Shown here piece by piece: positions 51,026 to 60,722 of a DNA stretch of 64,000 nt (positions within the stretch are counted from its first letter, which is position 1; each line of letters begins with the position of its first letter). The notes under the pieces were generated by a model, which searched no databases, was not told where the DNA came from, and saw nothing but the letters and a program-made list of their open reading frames with translations. The translations under genes were made by a program, and so were the position numbers. The DNA lies in contig NZ_JAFCJS010000003.1 of NCBI RefSeq assembly GCF_018130825.1, positions 1,008,772 to 1,072,771 of the forward strand. The letters run 5' to 3'. Source of the DNA: Bradyrhizobium liaoningense. Its GTDB lineage: Bacteria; Pseudomonadota; Alphaproteobacteria; Rhizobiales; Xanthobacteraceae.

Positions 51026-52156
51026 ATGGCTCATTCATCGCAAAAAATCGCAGTTTTGGGGGCCGGGCAGATCGGCGCCGTGATCGCCGGGATGCTGGCG
51101 GAGCAGGGACACAAAGTTACGCTGGCTGACGCTTCGGAGGCGCAACTCGGCTTGAGTGCCGCGCGAACCTTCGCTACCAAGATCGTGGACGCTGGAGATC
51201 TCCATGCGGTGCGCGGTTTCCTGAAGGATCAGGATATCGTCGTCAGCGCCTGTCCGTATTTTCTCAATCAGGGTATCGCGCGGATAGCTGTGGAGACCGG
51301 GACGCACTATTTCGACCTGACCGAGGACGTCGCAACAACGGCCTACATCAAGGAGATCGCAGCAGCCGCCGACGTGATCCTGGCGCCGCAATGCGGGCTT
51401 GCGCCGGGGTTCATCTGCGTGCTCGGAGCCGACATGGCGGCCCGTTTCGAAACGGTGAAGGCCATCAAGATGCGGGTCGGTGCACTGCCGCTCTATCCGA
51501 CCAACGCCTTGCGCTACAACGTCACCTGGTCGGTCGACGGCCTCATCAACGAATATTGTAACCCTTGCGAGATCGTCTTCGATGGCAAGCCGATATCGGT
51601 GCCAGCGCTCGAGGGTGTCGAGAGCGTGATGATCGATGGCGTCGCCTACGAGGCGTTCAACACCTCGGGCGGCCTCGGGACACTGACGGAGACGCTGTCC
51701 GGCAAAGTCCGCGACATGAGCTACAAGACGCTGCGCTATCCCGGCCATGCCGAGATCATGAAGCTCCTGCTGCAGGGGTTGGGGCTTGCCGACGATCGCG
51801 ATACCATGCGCCGCATCCTCAACCGCGCCGCGCCGTTCACGCGAAAGGACGTCGTCGTGATCTTCGTGACCGGTATCGGCGAGCGCAACGGGCGGATGGA
51901 AGAGGATAGCGTCGTGCTGCGCTACGACGGGCGCCCCGAGCTCGGCGCGATCCAACTCACCACGGCTGCCGGTTGCGTCGCGATGGTCGAGCTGTTCCTT
52001 TCAGGCAAGCTTCCCGCAAAGGGATTCGTGCGGCAGGAGGATGCAAGCCTTGCCGATTTTCTCGCGACCCGCGAGGGCAGCCGGCTGGCGAGGGAAGCGC
52101 GCAGCTCCGAGACGAACGATTTTGCGGGACGGTTCTCCACCAAGAGAGCGGCTTAG
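51026..52156 (+). CDS. Saccharopine-dehydrogenase-family oxidoreductase, lysine 6-dehydrogenase-like
   Basis: The 376-residue protein has the Rossmann motif VLGAGQIGAVIAGMLAEQGH and APQCGLAPGFICVLGADMA, SVDGLINEYCNPCEI and SGGLGTLTETLSGKV in the dimerisation/catalytic part. Single-domain proteins of this size and pattern include L-lysine 6-dehydrogenase, which gives allysine/piperideine-6-carboxylate, the AmaB substrate. It lies 10 nt after the thiamine enzyme. Without residue comparison another amino-acid dehydrogenase cannot be excluded. Confidence 0.75.
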   Translation: MAHSSQKIAVLGAGQIGAVIAGMLAEQGHKVTLADASEAQLGLSAARTFATKIVDAGDLHAVRGFLKDQDIVVSACPYFLNQGIARIAVETGTHYFDLTEDVATTAYIKEIAAAADVILAPQCGLAPGFICVLGADMAARFETVKAIKMRVGALPLYPTNALRYNVTWSVDGLINEYCNPCEIVFDGKPISVPALEGVESVMIDGVAYEAFNTSGGLGTLTETLSGKVRDMSYKTLRYPGHAEIMKLLLQGLGLADDRDTMRRILNRAAPFTRKDVVVIFVTGIGERNGRMEEDSVVLRYDGRPELGAIQLTTAAGCVAMVELFLSGKLPAKGFVRQEDASLADFLATREGSRLAREARSSETNDFAGRFSTKRAA

Positions 52157-52233
52157 GAATCGTGGAGTCCGATGAGCGGATCTTGCGTCATGGTCGGGGT
52201 TTGAGGAATTCAATCGAAGAGGGGAAGCTTGAT

Positions 52234-53088
52234 ATGGTCAATCGTCGTGAAATCGGATCGCTCGTTGGGCTCGGCGCCGCCGCGGCGGCTATGGCGGCCG
52301 GCTCAGCCGTGTCCCAGGCCGTCGCCCAGACGCCGCCGGCTGAGAGTACGTTTGCTCAAATTCGCAAGACGAAAAAGCTTCGCATCGCCGGCATCGTCGG
52401 CACGGAGCCCTATTATCACAAGGACATCGCCACGGGGCAGTGGTCGGGCTTTTGCGTGAGCATGGCGACTGATCTGGCCAAGGCGCTCGAGGCCGAGGTC
52501 GAGATCATCGAATCGACCTGGGGCAACTCGGTGCTCGATCTTCAGAGCAACAAGATCGACATCATGTTCGGCCTCAGCCCGACGCCGTCGCGCGCCCTGA
52601 TCGTCGAATTCACGCGCCCGATCATGAACAACACCTTCACGATCATCGCGAAGCCCGGTTTTGAACCGAAGACCTGGGAGGATCTCAACAAGCCGGAGGT
52701 GCGGGTTGCCGTCGATATCGGCTCGACCCACGATCTCTACGCGCGCCGGATCCTGCCCAAGGCGACGCTTGTCGCACTGAAGACGCCTGACGAGGCCGTG
52801 CTCGCGGTGCAGGCTGGGCGGGCTGATTGTCTGATCCAGGTCGCGATGCTTTCGCTGGTTACTGTCAAGAAGAATGGGAAGGTGGGCAAGGTCATCATCC
52901 CGACTCCGGTTGCCTCGCAACCGACCTGCTGCGGCGTGCGTGTGGACGTCGATACCCGCTTCCGCACCTATGTCGACAACTGGCTCGAATACAGCCGTTC
53001 GCTGGGAGCGTTGCGCGAGTGGATTCTCTCGAGTCTGACTCTGGTCAATATCGGGGAGCAAGACATTCCTCCCGGGCTTCAGTTTTGA
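52234..53088 (+). CDS. Amino-acid ABC transporter binding protein, copy 1 (Tat-like signal)
   Basis: The 284-residue precursor starts MVNRREIGSLVGLGAAAAA, a twin-arginine-type signal, with cleavage near AVAQ. It is an SBP_bac_3 receptor: KKLRIAGIVGTEPYYHKD, GFCVSMATDLAKALEAEVE and NKIDIMFGLSPTPSRAL. It is very similar throughout to the second copy at 57794. GAGGGGAA lies upstream of the ATG at 52234. A strong hairpin terminator follows its stop, so it can be made in excess over the transporter genes. Confidence 0.9.
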   Translation: MVNRREIGSLVGLGAAAAAMAAGSAVSQAVAQTPPAESTFAQIRKTKKLRIAGIVGTEPYYHKDIATGQWSGFCVSMATDLAKALEAEVEIIESTWGNSVLDLQSNKIDIMFGLSPTPSRALIVEFTRPIMNNTFTIIAKPGFEPKTWEDLNKPEVRVAVDIGSTHDLYARRILPKATLVALKTPDEAVLAVQAGRADCLIQVAMLSLVTVKKNGKVGKVIIPTPVASQPTCCGVRVDVDTRFRTYVDNWLEYSRSLGALREWILSSLTLVNIGEQDIPPGLQF

Positions 53089-53094
53089 TCTCAG

Positions 53095-53130
53095 ACTGCC
53101 CGCGTCTTCAGATGACGCGGGCAGTTTCGT
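53095..53130 (+). terminator. Strong hairpin after binding protein copy 1
   Basis: A perfect 12-bp stem (ACTGCCCGCGTC / GACGCGGGCAGT) with a 7-nt loop begins 7 nt after the stop and is followed by TTCGTTTC. It probably acts as a partial terminator between the receptor gene and the racemase/permease genes, setting their ratio. Confidence 0.75.
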
Positions 53131-53171
53131 TTCAGCAGCGTCGTTGGGCTTGGACAGGGAACATCTGGTCG

Positions 53172-53885
53172 ATGCAACATGGGCGACATCCTCCGCTGGG
53201 CATCATCATGCTCGATATCGCGATCGAGCGTCCGCCGGGAGATGTAGGGCATTCCGCAAGCTGGCCCCTCGACGTCGTCTTCAGAACCGTCCCGGGCGCG
53301 ACTGCGCGGAAGATCGTGAACGGCGACGACGACGGCCTCATGGACGCATTCGTCGCGGCCGGCGACGCGCTGCGCGCGGAGGGCGCGATCGGCCTGACCA
53401 CGTCGTGCGGCTTTCTGGCATCTCGTCAGCGCGAGCTTTCCGCGCGGATGAAGCTGCCGCTTGCGACGTCGAGCCTTTTGCAATTGCCCATCGTGGAGCG
53501 CTGTCTTCCGTCCGGTCGCCGCGCCGGGGTCGTCACCTACGACGCGGAGGCGTTGACGGACAGGCATTTTGCCGGAGTCGGCGCCGATCCTGACACGCCG
53601 CGCGTCGGCCTTCCGCCGGACGGTAGCTTGCGCGCGCATATCGAGCATGGCCGCTCCTATGATCGCGATCGAGTGCGGCGCGATGTGCATGGCGCCGTCG
53701 GCGCGTTGCTTTCGGGAAATCCAGACATTGGCGCGATCGTGTTCGAATGCACCAACCTTCCACCATTCTCGGAAGAGGTGTCGCGCGAGTTCGGACTGCC
53801 GGTCTACGACATCATCACGCTCGGGCGCTGGTTCTATTCGGGACTGATCCAGAGCGCCTATTCGCAATCGCCGAGCATGGGATAG
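53172..53885 (+). CDS. Aspartate/glutamate racemase-family protein, copy 1
   Basis: The 237-residue protein has LGIIMLDIAIERPPGDVG and the two catalytic-type Cys motifs TTSCGFLA and VFECTNLPPF of the Asp/Glu racemase superfamily (which also includes hydantoin racemase and maleate isomerase). With a D-amino-acid dehydrogenase downstream, interconversion of D and L forms is plausible. The start ATG at 53172 is chosen because upstream frame text is not protein-like. A related second copy lies at 58825. Confidence 0.8.
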   Translation: MQHGRHPPLGIIMLDIAIERPPGDVGHSASWPLDVVFRTVPGATARKIVNGDDDGLMDAFVAAGDALRAEGAIGLTTSCGFLASRQRELSARMKLPLATSSLLQLPIVERCLPSGRRAGVVTYDAEALTDRHFAGVGADPDTPRVGLPPDGSLRAHIEHGRSYDRDRVRRDVHGAVGALLSGNPDIGAIVFECTNLPPFSEEVSREFGLPVYDIITLGRWFYSGLIQSAYSQSPSMG

Positions 53886-53890
53886 CTGCG

Positions 53891-54550
53891 ATGCATTATG
53901 ACTGGAGTTTTGGTTTCCTTCTGCAATACAGCAGGCTGATCGGTGTCGGCACCGCTTACACGATCGGCTTTACGATCCTCACCGCGGCGAGCGGATTTGT
54001 GATCGGGTGTGTGGTCGCTATCGCCGGCCTGTCCAAGGTGAGGTTCGTCTCGGCGCCCCTCGTGATGCTGGTCGAGGTGTTTCGTTGCACGCCGGTGCTG
54101 GTTCAACTGGTCTGGATCTACTATGCACTTCCGGTGCTGATTGGTGTTGAGCTCTCCCCCGCCGTGGCGGCGTTCATCGCGCTGAGCCTTTATGGCGGTG
54201 CGTTCTATTCGGAAATCATACGTGGCGGCATCGTGTCGATCGACGTGGGGCAATGGGACGCTGGCCGCGCGCTGGGCATGCGCCGTTTCGATCTGATGAA
54301 GCGCATCGTCATGCCGCAGGCCCTCAAGCGAATGATTCCTCCGCTCGTCAACCAGGCCGTGCTTCAGCTGAAAAACACCTCGCTGCTCTCGGTCCTGGCG
54401 GTCCCGGACCTGCTTTACCAGGGGCAGCTCATCACATCCGCGACCTACCGGCCATTGGAGACATACACCATGATCGCGGTCATCTACTTCCTCATCCTGT
54501 TCCCGATGACGCGCGCTGCGAGCGTGCTCGAAGCGCGGCTGGCGCGGTGA
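53891..54550 (+). CDS. Amino-acid ABC transporter permease (HisMQ type)
   Basis: The 219-residue protein has about five helices and the polar amino-acid permease loop GQWDAGRALGMRRFDLMKRIVMPQALKRMIPPL. It is the only permease in this cluster, so a homodimer is likely. It starts 5 nt after the racemase and ends 8 nt before the ATPase. Confidence 0.92.
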   Translation: MHYDWSFGFLLQYSRLIGVGTAYTIGFTILTAASGFVIGCVVAIAGLSKVRFVSAPLVMLVEVFRCTPVLVQLVWIYYALPVLIGVELSPAVAAFIALSLYGGAFYSEIIRGGIVSIDVGQWDAGRALGMRRFDLMKRIVMPQALKRMIPPLVNQAVLQLKNTSLLSVLAVPDLLYQGQLITSATYRPLETYTMIAVIYFLILFPMTRAASVLEARLAR

Positions 54551-54558
54551 GGCACGAC

Positions 54559-55377
<819 letters not shown>

Positions 55378-55425
55378 CGTGACGATCTGCGATCGGGTTG
55401 AAGGATGAAGCGGGATAGGACGCCC

Positions 55426-56682
55426 ATGAGCATCGCCGTGATCGGCGCAGGTATCGTCGGTGCTGCGACCGCATGGGAGCTGATCAAGGACGGACACGAC
55501 GTTACGCTGATCGAGCCGGGAGAGCCGGGCGGGCCCCAGGCGGCAAGCTATGGCAACGGTGCCTGGATCAGCCCTGCTTCCATTATCCCGATGTCCATGC
55601 CCGGCCTGTGGCGCAAGCTGCCGGGCTATCTCTTCGATCCGAACGGGCCTCTGGTGTTGCGCTGGACGGCACTGCCTGCGCTCGCGCCTTGGCTCCTCCG
55701 CTTCCTCGCGGCCGGATGGACCGTTGCGAAGGTCGAGCATACCGCGCGCGTACTCGCCTCGATCTTGCGCGACGGTCCGGCGCGGCACGCCGCGCTCGCA
55801 AAGGAGATAGGGAAGCCGGATTACATCCGCCAGACGGGTCTGCTCTATGCCTATCCCGATCGCAATGCCTTTGACGGCGAGGCGCTCGCCTGGCGGCTTC
55901 GAAAGGACAATGGGCTCCAGTGGCTCGAGCTCGATGCCGGCGAGCTGCGCCGCCGGGAGCCGGATTTGAGCTCCAACTATCAGTTCGGCGCCTTCGTCCA
56001 CGAAGGAGCCTACTGCACCGATCCGGGCGCATATGTGCGAGACATTGTCGATGCCGCGCGTGCGCGCAGTGCACGGCTGGTCAAGGCGCGCGCAACCGGG
56101 TTTGTTGTCACCAATCGCCGTCTCGCTGCGGTCGTCACCGATCAGGGCCCGATCGAATGCGATCGCGCCGTGATCTGCGCCGGCGTCTGGTCAAGCGCCC
56201 TTGCCGAGGCCGCGGGCGATCGCGTGCCGCTGGCGAGCGAGCGGGGGTATCACGGTGTCATTGCATCGCCCGCGGCCGGCCCAAGGCTTCCGATCATGCC
56301 GAGCGACGGGCGAATGGCCAACACGCCGACACCGGCGGGCTTGCGTCTTTCGGGACAGGTCGAGCTCGCGCGTCTCGACGCCGAGCCGGACTGGGCACGC
56401 GTCGAGATTCTCGTCACGCATGCCTTGCGGACGTATCCCGGCCTTGGATCACGCGGCGGCCTGACGATCGATAGATGGATGGGGCATCGACCATCGACGC
56501 CGGACGGGCGACCCGTCATCGGCACGGCATCGGCGTCGGCGGATATTGTCCACGCCTTCGGACACGGACATGTCGGCTTGGCGTCGGGCCCCATCACCGG
56601 CTCCATCGTCGCCGATCTCATTGCCGGCAGGAAAGCCGGTATCGATATCGTACCGTTTGGCGCGTCACGTTTCCGCCATTGA
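55426..56682 (+). CDS. FAD-dependent D-amino-acid dehydrogenase (DadA family)
   Basis: The 418-residue protein has the dinucleotide motif AVIGAGIVGAATAWELIKDGHDVTLIE and an NGAWISP segment. The C-terminal FAD-closing motif is WMGHRPSTPDGRPVIG with HAFGHGHVGLASGP. This matches the DadA-type flavoproteins that oxidise D-amino acids to 2-oxo acids and pass electrons to the respiratory chain. ATG at 55426 has AGGA five bases upstream; an ATG 21 nt earlier lacks one. It sits 48 nt after the ATPase and probably in the same operon. Confidence 0.85.
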   Translation: MSIAVIGAGIVGAATAWELIKDGHDVTLIEPGEPGGPQAASYGNGAWISPASIIPMSMPGLWRKLPGYLFDPNGPLVLRWTALPALAPWLLRFLAAGWTVAKVEHTARVLASILRDGPARHAALAKEIGKPDYIRQTGLLYAYPDRNAFDGEALAWRLRKDNGLQWLELDAGELRRREPDLSSNYQFGAFVHEGAYCTDPGAYVRDIVDAARARSARLVKARATGFVVTNRRLAAVVTDQGPIECDRAVICAGVWSSALAEAAGDRVPLASERGYHGVIASPAAGPRLPIMPSDGRMANTPTPAGLRLSGQVELARLDAEPDWARVEILVTHALRTYPGLGSRGGLTIDRWMGHRPSTPDGRPVIGTASASADIVHAFGHGHVGLASGPITGSIVADLIAGRKAGIDIVPFGASRFRH

Positions 56683-56726
56683 GTGCACGCGACGCGCGGC
56701 CGTTGGATCCGCTCCACCGGGAGTGC

Positions 56727-57647
56727 TCATCGATCCGTCCGCTGCATGTCCAGCTTTCGATTGGTGCGGGTTTGCCGCACGAGCCAATCACGGAGGACGA
56801 TGATGTTGGTGTGATTGGCCTTTCGCTCGGGGTAGACCGCAAAATAGGAGTCGCCGGAGAGAATAGGGGAGCCGAAGGGCATATGAAGATCGCCTCTCTC
56901 CAGCTCGGCTTCGATATAGGCAACCGGCACAACCGCGATCCCGATGCCGTGAACGGCGGCATTGATCAGCATGCTGCTGTAGGCAAACCGAATTCCCTGT
57001 ATGCTGCCCTTGTAGGTTAGACCTGCAAGCCGTAGCCAGTGCAGCCACAAGCTCGGGCGAGACGCGTTCTGCAGCATCGCGAATTTCGAGAAGTCGAGTG
57101 GATCGAGCGTTTCTCCAAGCGGGATGAGCTTGGGAGAGGCGACGACCGCGAGCTCTTCGGCAAAGAGCTCGATGGACCGGGCATGCAGCCATGATCCCAC
57201 ACCCCTGAGAACGGCCAGGTCAAGCCGCGTGGTTTCAAAGTCGACATCTGGCGTGGCCTGCCTGATTTCCAGGGGAATGTCAGGATATGCCGTTATGAAT
57301 GAACCGAGCCGCGCGGGCAGCCATCGCGAACCCAGTGTAGGATGCGTCCCCATCATCAGCGCCGCGTCAATCCGGCGCCCGCGCACGGCATCCATCGATA
57401 TCTCTTGAAGCTTGTCCAGGATCAGAGCCGCGTCCCGATAGTAGGCCGCTCCGGCTTCTGTCAGGACCAGGCGTGGTCCAATTCGATGGAACAGCGCGAC
57501 ACCGAGAAAATCCTCCAGATTCCGGATCTGGCGGCTGATTCCGCTTTGGGTCAGCGACAGATCCTCCGCAGCCTTGGTGAAGCTCATGTAGCGCGCGGCT
57601 GTTTCAAATGCGTGGAGTGCGGAGAGAGAGGGGAGGAAGCGTCTCAT
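56727..57647 (-). CDS. LysR-family regulator
   Basis: The 306-residue protein has the LysR N-terminus (LPSLSALHAFETAARYMSFTKAAEDLSLTQSGISRQIRNLEDFLG) and an effector domain. ATG at 57647 is chosen because the longer reading from 57683 would start inside a perfect dyad likely to be its operator. It is convergent with dadA and divergent from the second binding protein, so it probably regulates the amino-acid uptake set. Confidence 0.9.
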   Translation of the reverse strand: MRRFLPSLSALHAFETAARYMSFTKAAEDLSLTQSGISRQIRNLEDFLGVALFHRIGPRLVLTEAGAAYYRDAALILDKLQEISMDAVRGRRIDAALMMGTHPTLGSRWLPARLGSFITAYPDIPLEIRQATPDVDFETTRLDLAVLRGVGSWLHARSIELFAEELAVVASPKLIPLGETLDPLDFSKFAMLQNASRPSLWLHWLRLAGLTYKGSIQGIRFAYSSMLINAAVHGIGIAVVPVAYIEAELERGDLHMPFGSPILSGDSYFAVYPERKANHTNIIVLRDWLVRQTRTNRKLDMQRTDR

Positions 57648-57667
57648 GAAACGGCCCCACTGGCGAT

Positions 57668-57684
57668 CATGACTAAAAGTCATG
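57668..57684. promoter_or_regulatory. Perfect dyad CATGACT-AAA-AGTCATG, candidate LysR operator
   Basis: A 7+3+7 perfect palindrome lies 21 nt upstream of the LysR start and 110 nt upstream of binding protein 2, in the shared promoter region. Its half-sites suit a dimeric regulator. Confidence 0.6.
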
Positions 57685-57793
57685 AAGCATGCATTTTTTC
57701 AATAGTTTGTTTTTGGCTCCAGTCGACGAACAATCAGGCGGAAAGGTGCGCCGCTGTCGAAGTGGTCACGAAGGGGCTTAACGGGCGAGGGGG

Positions 57794-58648
57794 ATGAAGA
57801 TGATGAAGAGAAGAGAGTTCGCAGGGCTGGTAGGGCTTGCCGCGGCCGGAGCGGCCTCGCTGGCCGCATCGACGTCAGCAGCTGCACAATCGGCTGCTGC
57901 GGGATCCACTTTCGATAAGGTTCGCAGCAGCAAGAAGCTTCGCATTGCCGGGGTCGTAGGCACGGAGCCTTACTACCACAGAGACGTCGCTTCCGGGCAA
58001 TGGACGGGCTTCTGTATCAGCATGGCCCAGGATCTCGCGAGGTCGCTGGACGCCGAAATCGAGGTTGCCGAGACGACGTGGAGCAATGCGGTCCTGGATC
58101 TGCAGGCGAACAAGATCGACATCATGTTTGGATTGAGCCCGACGCCCGCGCGCGCGCTCGTCGTCGACTTTACGAACCCGATCATGAACAACACCTTCAC
58201 GATCGTCGCGAAACCCGGCCTTGAGGGAAAGACCTGGGAAGACTTCAACAAGCCGGAAGTTCGCGTTGCCGTCGACATCGGCTCGACGCAGGATCTTTTC
58301 GCCCGCCGCACCCTGCCAAAGGCAACCCTGGTCGCGCTGAAGAATTTCGACGATGTTGCTCTCTCGCTGCTGTCAAGGCGTGCGGATTGCTCGGTCCAGG
58401 TTGCGATGAACTCGCTTGCGACCGTCAAGAAGAATCCGGCGATTGGTTCGATCATCGTGCCGACGCCGATCAGCGCTCAACCGACTTGCGCAGGCGTTCG
58501 GCCGGATTCCGACGGCCGCTTCCTTCGCTTCGTCAACAATTGGCTCGAATATAATCGCGCCCTTGGTGCCATGAAGGGGTGGATCGTTTCCAGCCTGGAC
58601 CTTGCCAATATCAAGCCGGACGACATTCCGTCGAGCATCACCTTCTGA
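57794..58648 (+). CDS. Amino-acid ABC transporter binding protein, copy 2 (Tat-like signal)
   Basis: The 284-residue precursor starts MKMMKRREFAGLVGLAAAG, a good twin-arginine signal, with cleavage near AAAQ. The mature part is closely similar to copy 1 over its whole length (GVVGTEPYYHRD, NKIDIMFGLSPTPARAL, WEDFNKPEVRVAVDIGST). It also has a racemase-family gene downstream, so the receptor-racemase pair is duplicated. No permease is adjacent to this copy. Confidence 0.9.
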   Translation: MKMMKRREFAGLVGLAAAGAASLAASTSAAAQSAAAGSTFDKVRSSKKLRIAGVVGTEPYYHRDVASGQWTGFCISMAQDLARSLDAEIEVAETTWSNAVLDLQANKIDIMFGLSPTPARALVVDFTNPIMNNTFTIVAKPGLEGKTWEDFNKPEVRVAVDIGSTQDLFARRTLPKATLVALKNFDDVALSLLSRRADCSVQVAMNSLATVKKNPAIGSIIVPTPISAQPTCAGVRPDSDGRFLRFVNNWLEYNRALGAMKGWIVSSLDLANIKPDDIPSSITF

Positions 58649-58824
58649 GCTGGCTTCGAGGGCGAAGTCTCGTTCGAGAGAGTCAGGTCGCCTGCGATTG
58701 TCGCGATATGCTGGTCGCGGCCGCAACACATCGTTGCAGCCGGACGGAGAGCTGTTCGTTCGGCGTTCTCGATCGCTGTATCGAAACGCATCTCAACCGA
58801 TGAAAAGAAAGACGGAGACTGAAA

Positions 58825-59550
58825 TTGATCCTGAAGGGCGGCTTCACGAATTACGGCGAGGACATCGGCGTGTTGATGTTGGATACAGTCTTTCCGCGGC
58901 CGCCGGGCGACATTGGAAATGCGCGTTCGTACGACTTTCCCGTGCGATACAAGACGGTGAGGGGTGCCCTTGCAACGAAGATCATGGGCGACCATCCCGA
59001 TGCCGATCTCATCGCACCATTCATTACGGCCGCGCGTGAACTGGAAGCGGAGGGCGTGAAAGCGATCACCACCAGCTGCGGCTTCCTTGGCCCGTTTCAG
59101 AAGGAAATCGCCGCCGCCGTCAACATACCCGTGTTTACGTCTTCGCTGCTTCAAGCGCCTATCATCCATGCCATGCTCCCGCCGGGCAAGATCATTGGTG
59201 TCTTTACCGAAAGGGCGCATCACCTCAACGACGATCATTTTAAGGGCGTCGGTTGGTCCATGAAGGACATTCCAGTTCAGGTGCAGGGGATGAAGCCAGA
59301 TGCCGAATTTCCCGCCACCTATATTGGCAATCGTAAGGAATTGAACATCGACGTCCTCAAGGAAGAAATGCTTGAGATGACCCGGGAGTTCATGGCGACT
59401 TGCGAAAATCCGGGTGCCATTCTGTTTGAATGCACGAACATGTGTCCGTTCGCGTCGTTCGTGGCGAAGGAATCGGGACTGCCGGTCTTCGACGTGAACA
59501 CGCTGATCCACATGTTCTACGGTGCGGCCAATCCTCGCCGGTATCTATAG
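58825..59550 (+). CDS. Aspartate/glutamate racemase-family protein, copy 2
   Basis: The 241-residue protein has LMLDTVFPRPPGDIGNARS and the two Cys motifs TTSCGFLGPF and LFECTNMCPF. It is related to copy 1 but clearly diverged. The start is TTG at 58825 with GGAG seven bases upstream; no earlier ATG is in frame. It is followed 35 nt later by the aspartate dehydrogenase gene. Confidence 0.8.
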   Translation: MILKGGFTNYGEDIGVLMLDTVFPRPPGDIGNARSYDFPVRYKTVRGALATKIMGDHPDADLIAPFITAARELEAEGVKAITTSCGFLGPFQKEIAAAVNIPVFTSSLLQAPIIHAMLPPGKIIGVFTERAHHLNDDHFKGVGWSMKDIPVQVQGMKPDAEFPATYIGNRKELNIDVLKEEMLEMTREFMATCENPGAILFECTNMCPFASFVAKESGLPVFDVNTLIHMFYGAANPRRYL

Positions 59551-59585
59551 CTCCAGCTGGCATTGCCGAAGAACGGGGATCACCG

Positions 59586-60392
59586 GTGAAAGTTGGTTTC
59601 GCAGGCTTTGGAAGCGTCGGCAGAGCGGTGGCCGCGGCGCTGGTTGCGGGGGCAATCCCTGGCGTACGTCTCGTCGCGGTGACCGCGCGCGACCTCGACA
59701 ACGCGCGCACGCATCTCGGCGCATTGGATCCGACCGTCGCTGTAGTCGCGCTTCGCGAGCTTGCCGACCATTGCGACGTGGTCGTGGAAGCGGCGACCGG
59801 TGCAGCGATACCCGAGATCGTCGATGCGGTTCTGCTCAAAGGGAAGGACCTGATTTGCGTGAGCGCCGGCGGCTTCCTGGCCGTGCCGAATTTGGAGCAG
59901 ATCGCTAGAAAACACGGTGCGCGAGTCCAGATTGCGTCCGGGGCGATGCCGGGGCTCGATATTCTGAGATGTGCGGCAGAGGGCTCGATCAGGAGCGTTC
60001 ACCTGAAAGGGCGCGTTAAGCCGGAGACGCTCGCAAACGAAGCTTACGTGCTCGACCAGGGGTTTGATTTCCGAACTGAACGGCCAAAGAGCCCCGTCCG
60101 GGTCTTCTTAGGCTCTGCTTCTGATGCCGCTCGACATTTTCCACGGCATCTCAATGTCGCGGTTGCAATTAGTCTCGCTGGTATTGGATTTGAACGAACA
60201 ACAATCGAGCTGTGGATGGATCCCGGCATTCCCGGGGCGATCCATCTCCTTCAGATCGAAGGTGATGAAATCGGTCTCACCATGGAGAGTCGGAACGTTC
60301 CGTCCGTCAACCCTAAGACGTCCCGAATTGTCGCGCCGAGCATCCTTGCTGCACTTCGATCGCGCGTTGCGACGATCAGAATCGGATCGTAA
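59586..60392 (+). CDS. L-aspartate dehydrogenase-like protein (NadX/AspDH)
   Basis: The 268-residue protein has the Rossmann motif VGFAGFGSVGRAVAAALVAG, SAGGFLAVPNLEQIARKHGARVQIASGAMPGLD and a C-terminal FPRHLNVAVAISLAG segment, as in aspartate dehydrogenases. These convert L-aspartate to iminoaspartate/oxaloacetate with NAD(P). The start is GTG at 59586. With racemase and D-amino-acid dehydrogenase nearby it gives an exit from an acidic amino acid to central metabolism; a NAD-biosynthetic role is less likely because nadA and nadC are absent. Confidence 0.82.
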   Translation: MKVGFAGFGSVGRAVAAALVAGAIPGVRLVAVTARDLDNARTHLGALDPTVAVVALRELADHCDVVVEAATGAAIPEIVDAVLLKGKDLICVSAGGFLAVPNLEQIARKHGARVQIASGAMPGLDILRCAAEGSIRSVHLKGRVKPETLANEAYVLDQGFDFRTERPKSPVRVFLGSASDAARHFPRHLNVAVAISLAGIGFERTTIELWMDPGIPGAIHLLQIEGDEIGLTMESRNVPSVNPKTSRIVAPSILAALRSRVATIRIGS

Positions 60393-60419
60393 CGAGTCGC
60401 AGAGTCTTCGGAGCGATCA

Positions 60420-60629
60420 TCACCTCGCCATCGGCTTTTGTGGATCATCGCGGCGCTGCGCCGCTTCCGTGTTCCGGTCCAGCTGCGTCCGCTCGCTGCG
60501 GCGTAAATGTCCCGATTGCCTGACGCCATACCAGATCACGGCGCCAAGAATGAAGGCGCCGATGAACCATAGCCACAATGCCGTGGCCGAGACGTCTCCC
60601 AAAAACATGCCGACGCCGCTATTGCCCAT
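60420..60629 (-). CDS. Small single-pass membrane protein
   Basis: The 69-residue protein has one hydrophobic helix (about residues 13-36, ALWLWFIGAFILGAVIWYGV) and a basic, Arg-rich cytoplasmic tail. This kind of protein is common next to housekeeping genes in rhizobia. It is convergent with the aspartate dehydrogenase gene and has no known role. Confidence 0.6.
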   Translation of the reverse strand: MGNSGVGMFLGDVSATALWLWFIGAFILGAVIWYGVRQSGHLRRSERTQLDRNTEAAQRRDDPQKPMAR

Positions 60630-60722
60630 CCGTGTGCTCCCGTTAGATATGCGGGCAATGCGGGCGTGCCGTCATGGTTCCTAAGCGCGGGCAGGGCATC
60701 GGCAGGACGTCAGGAGAGCACG

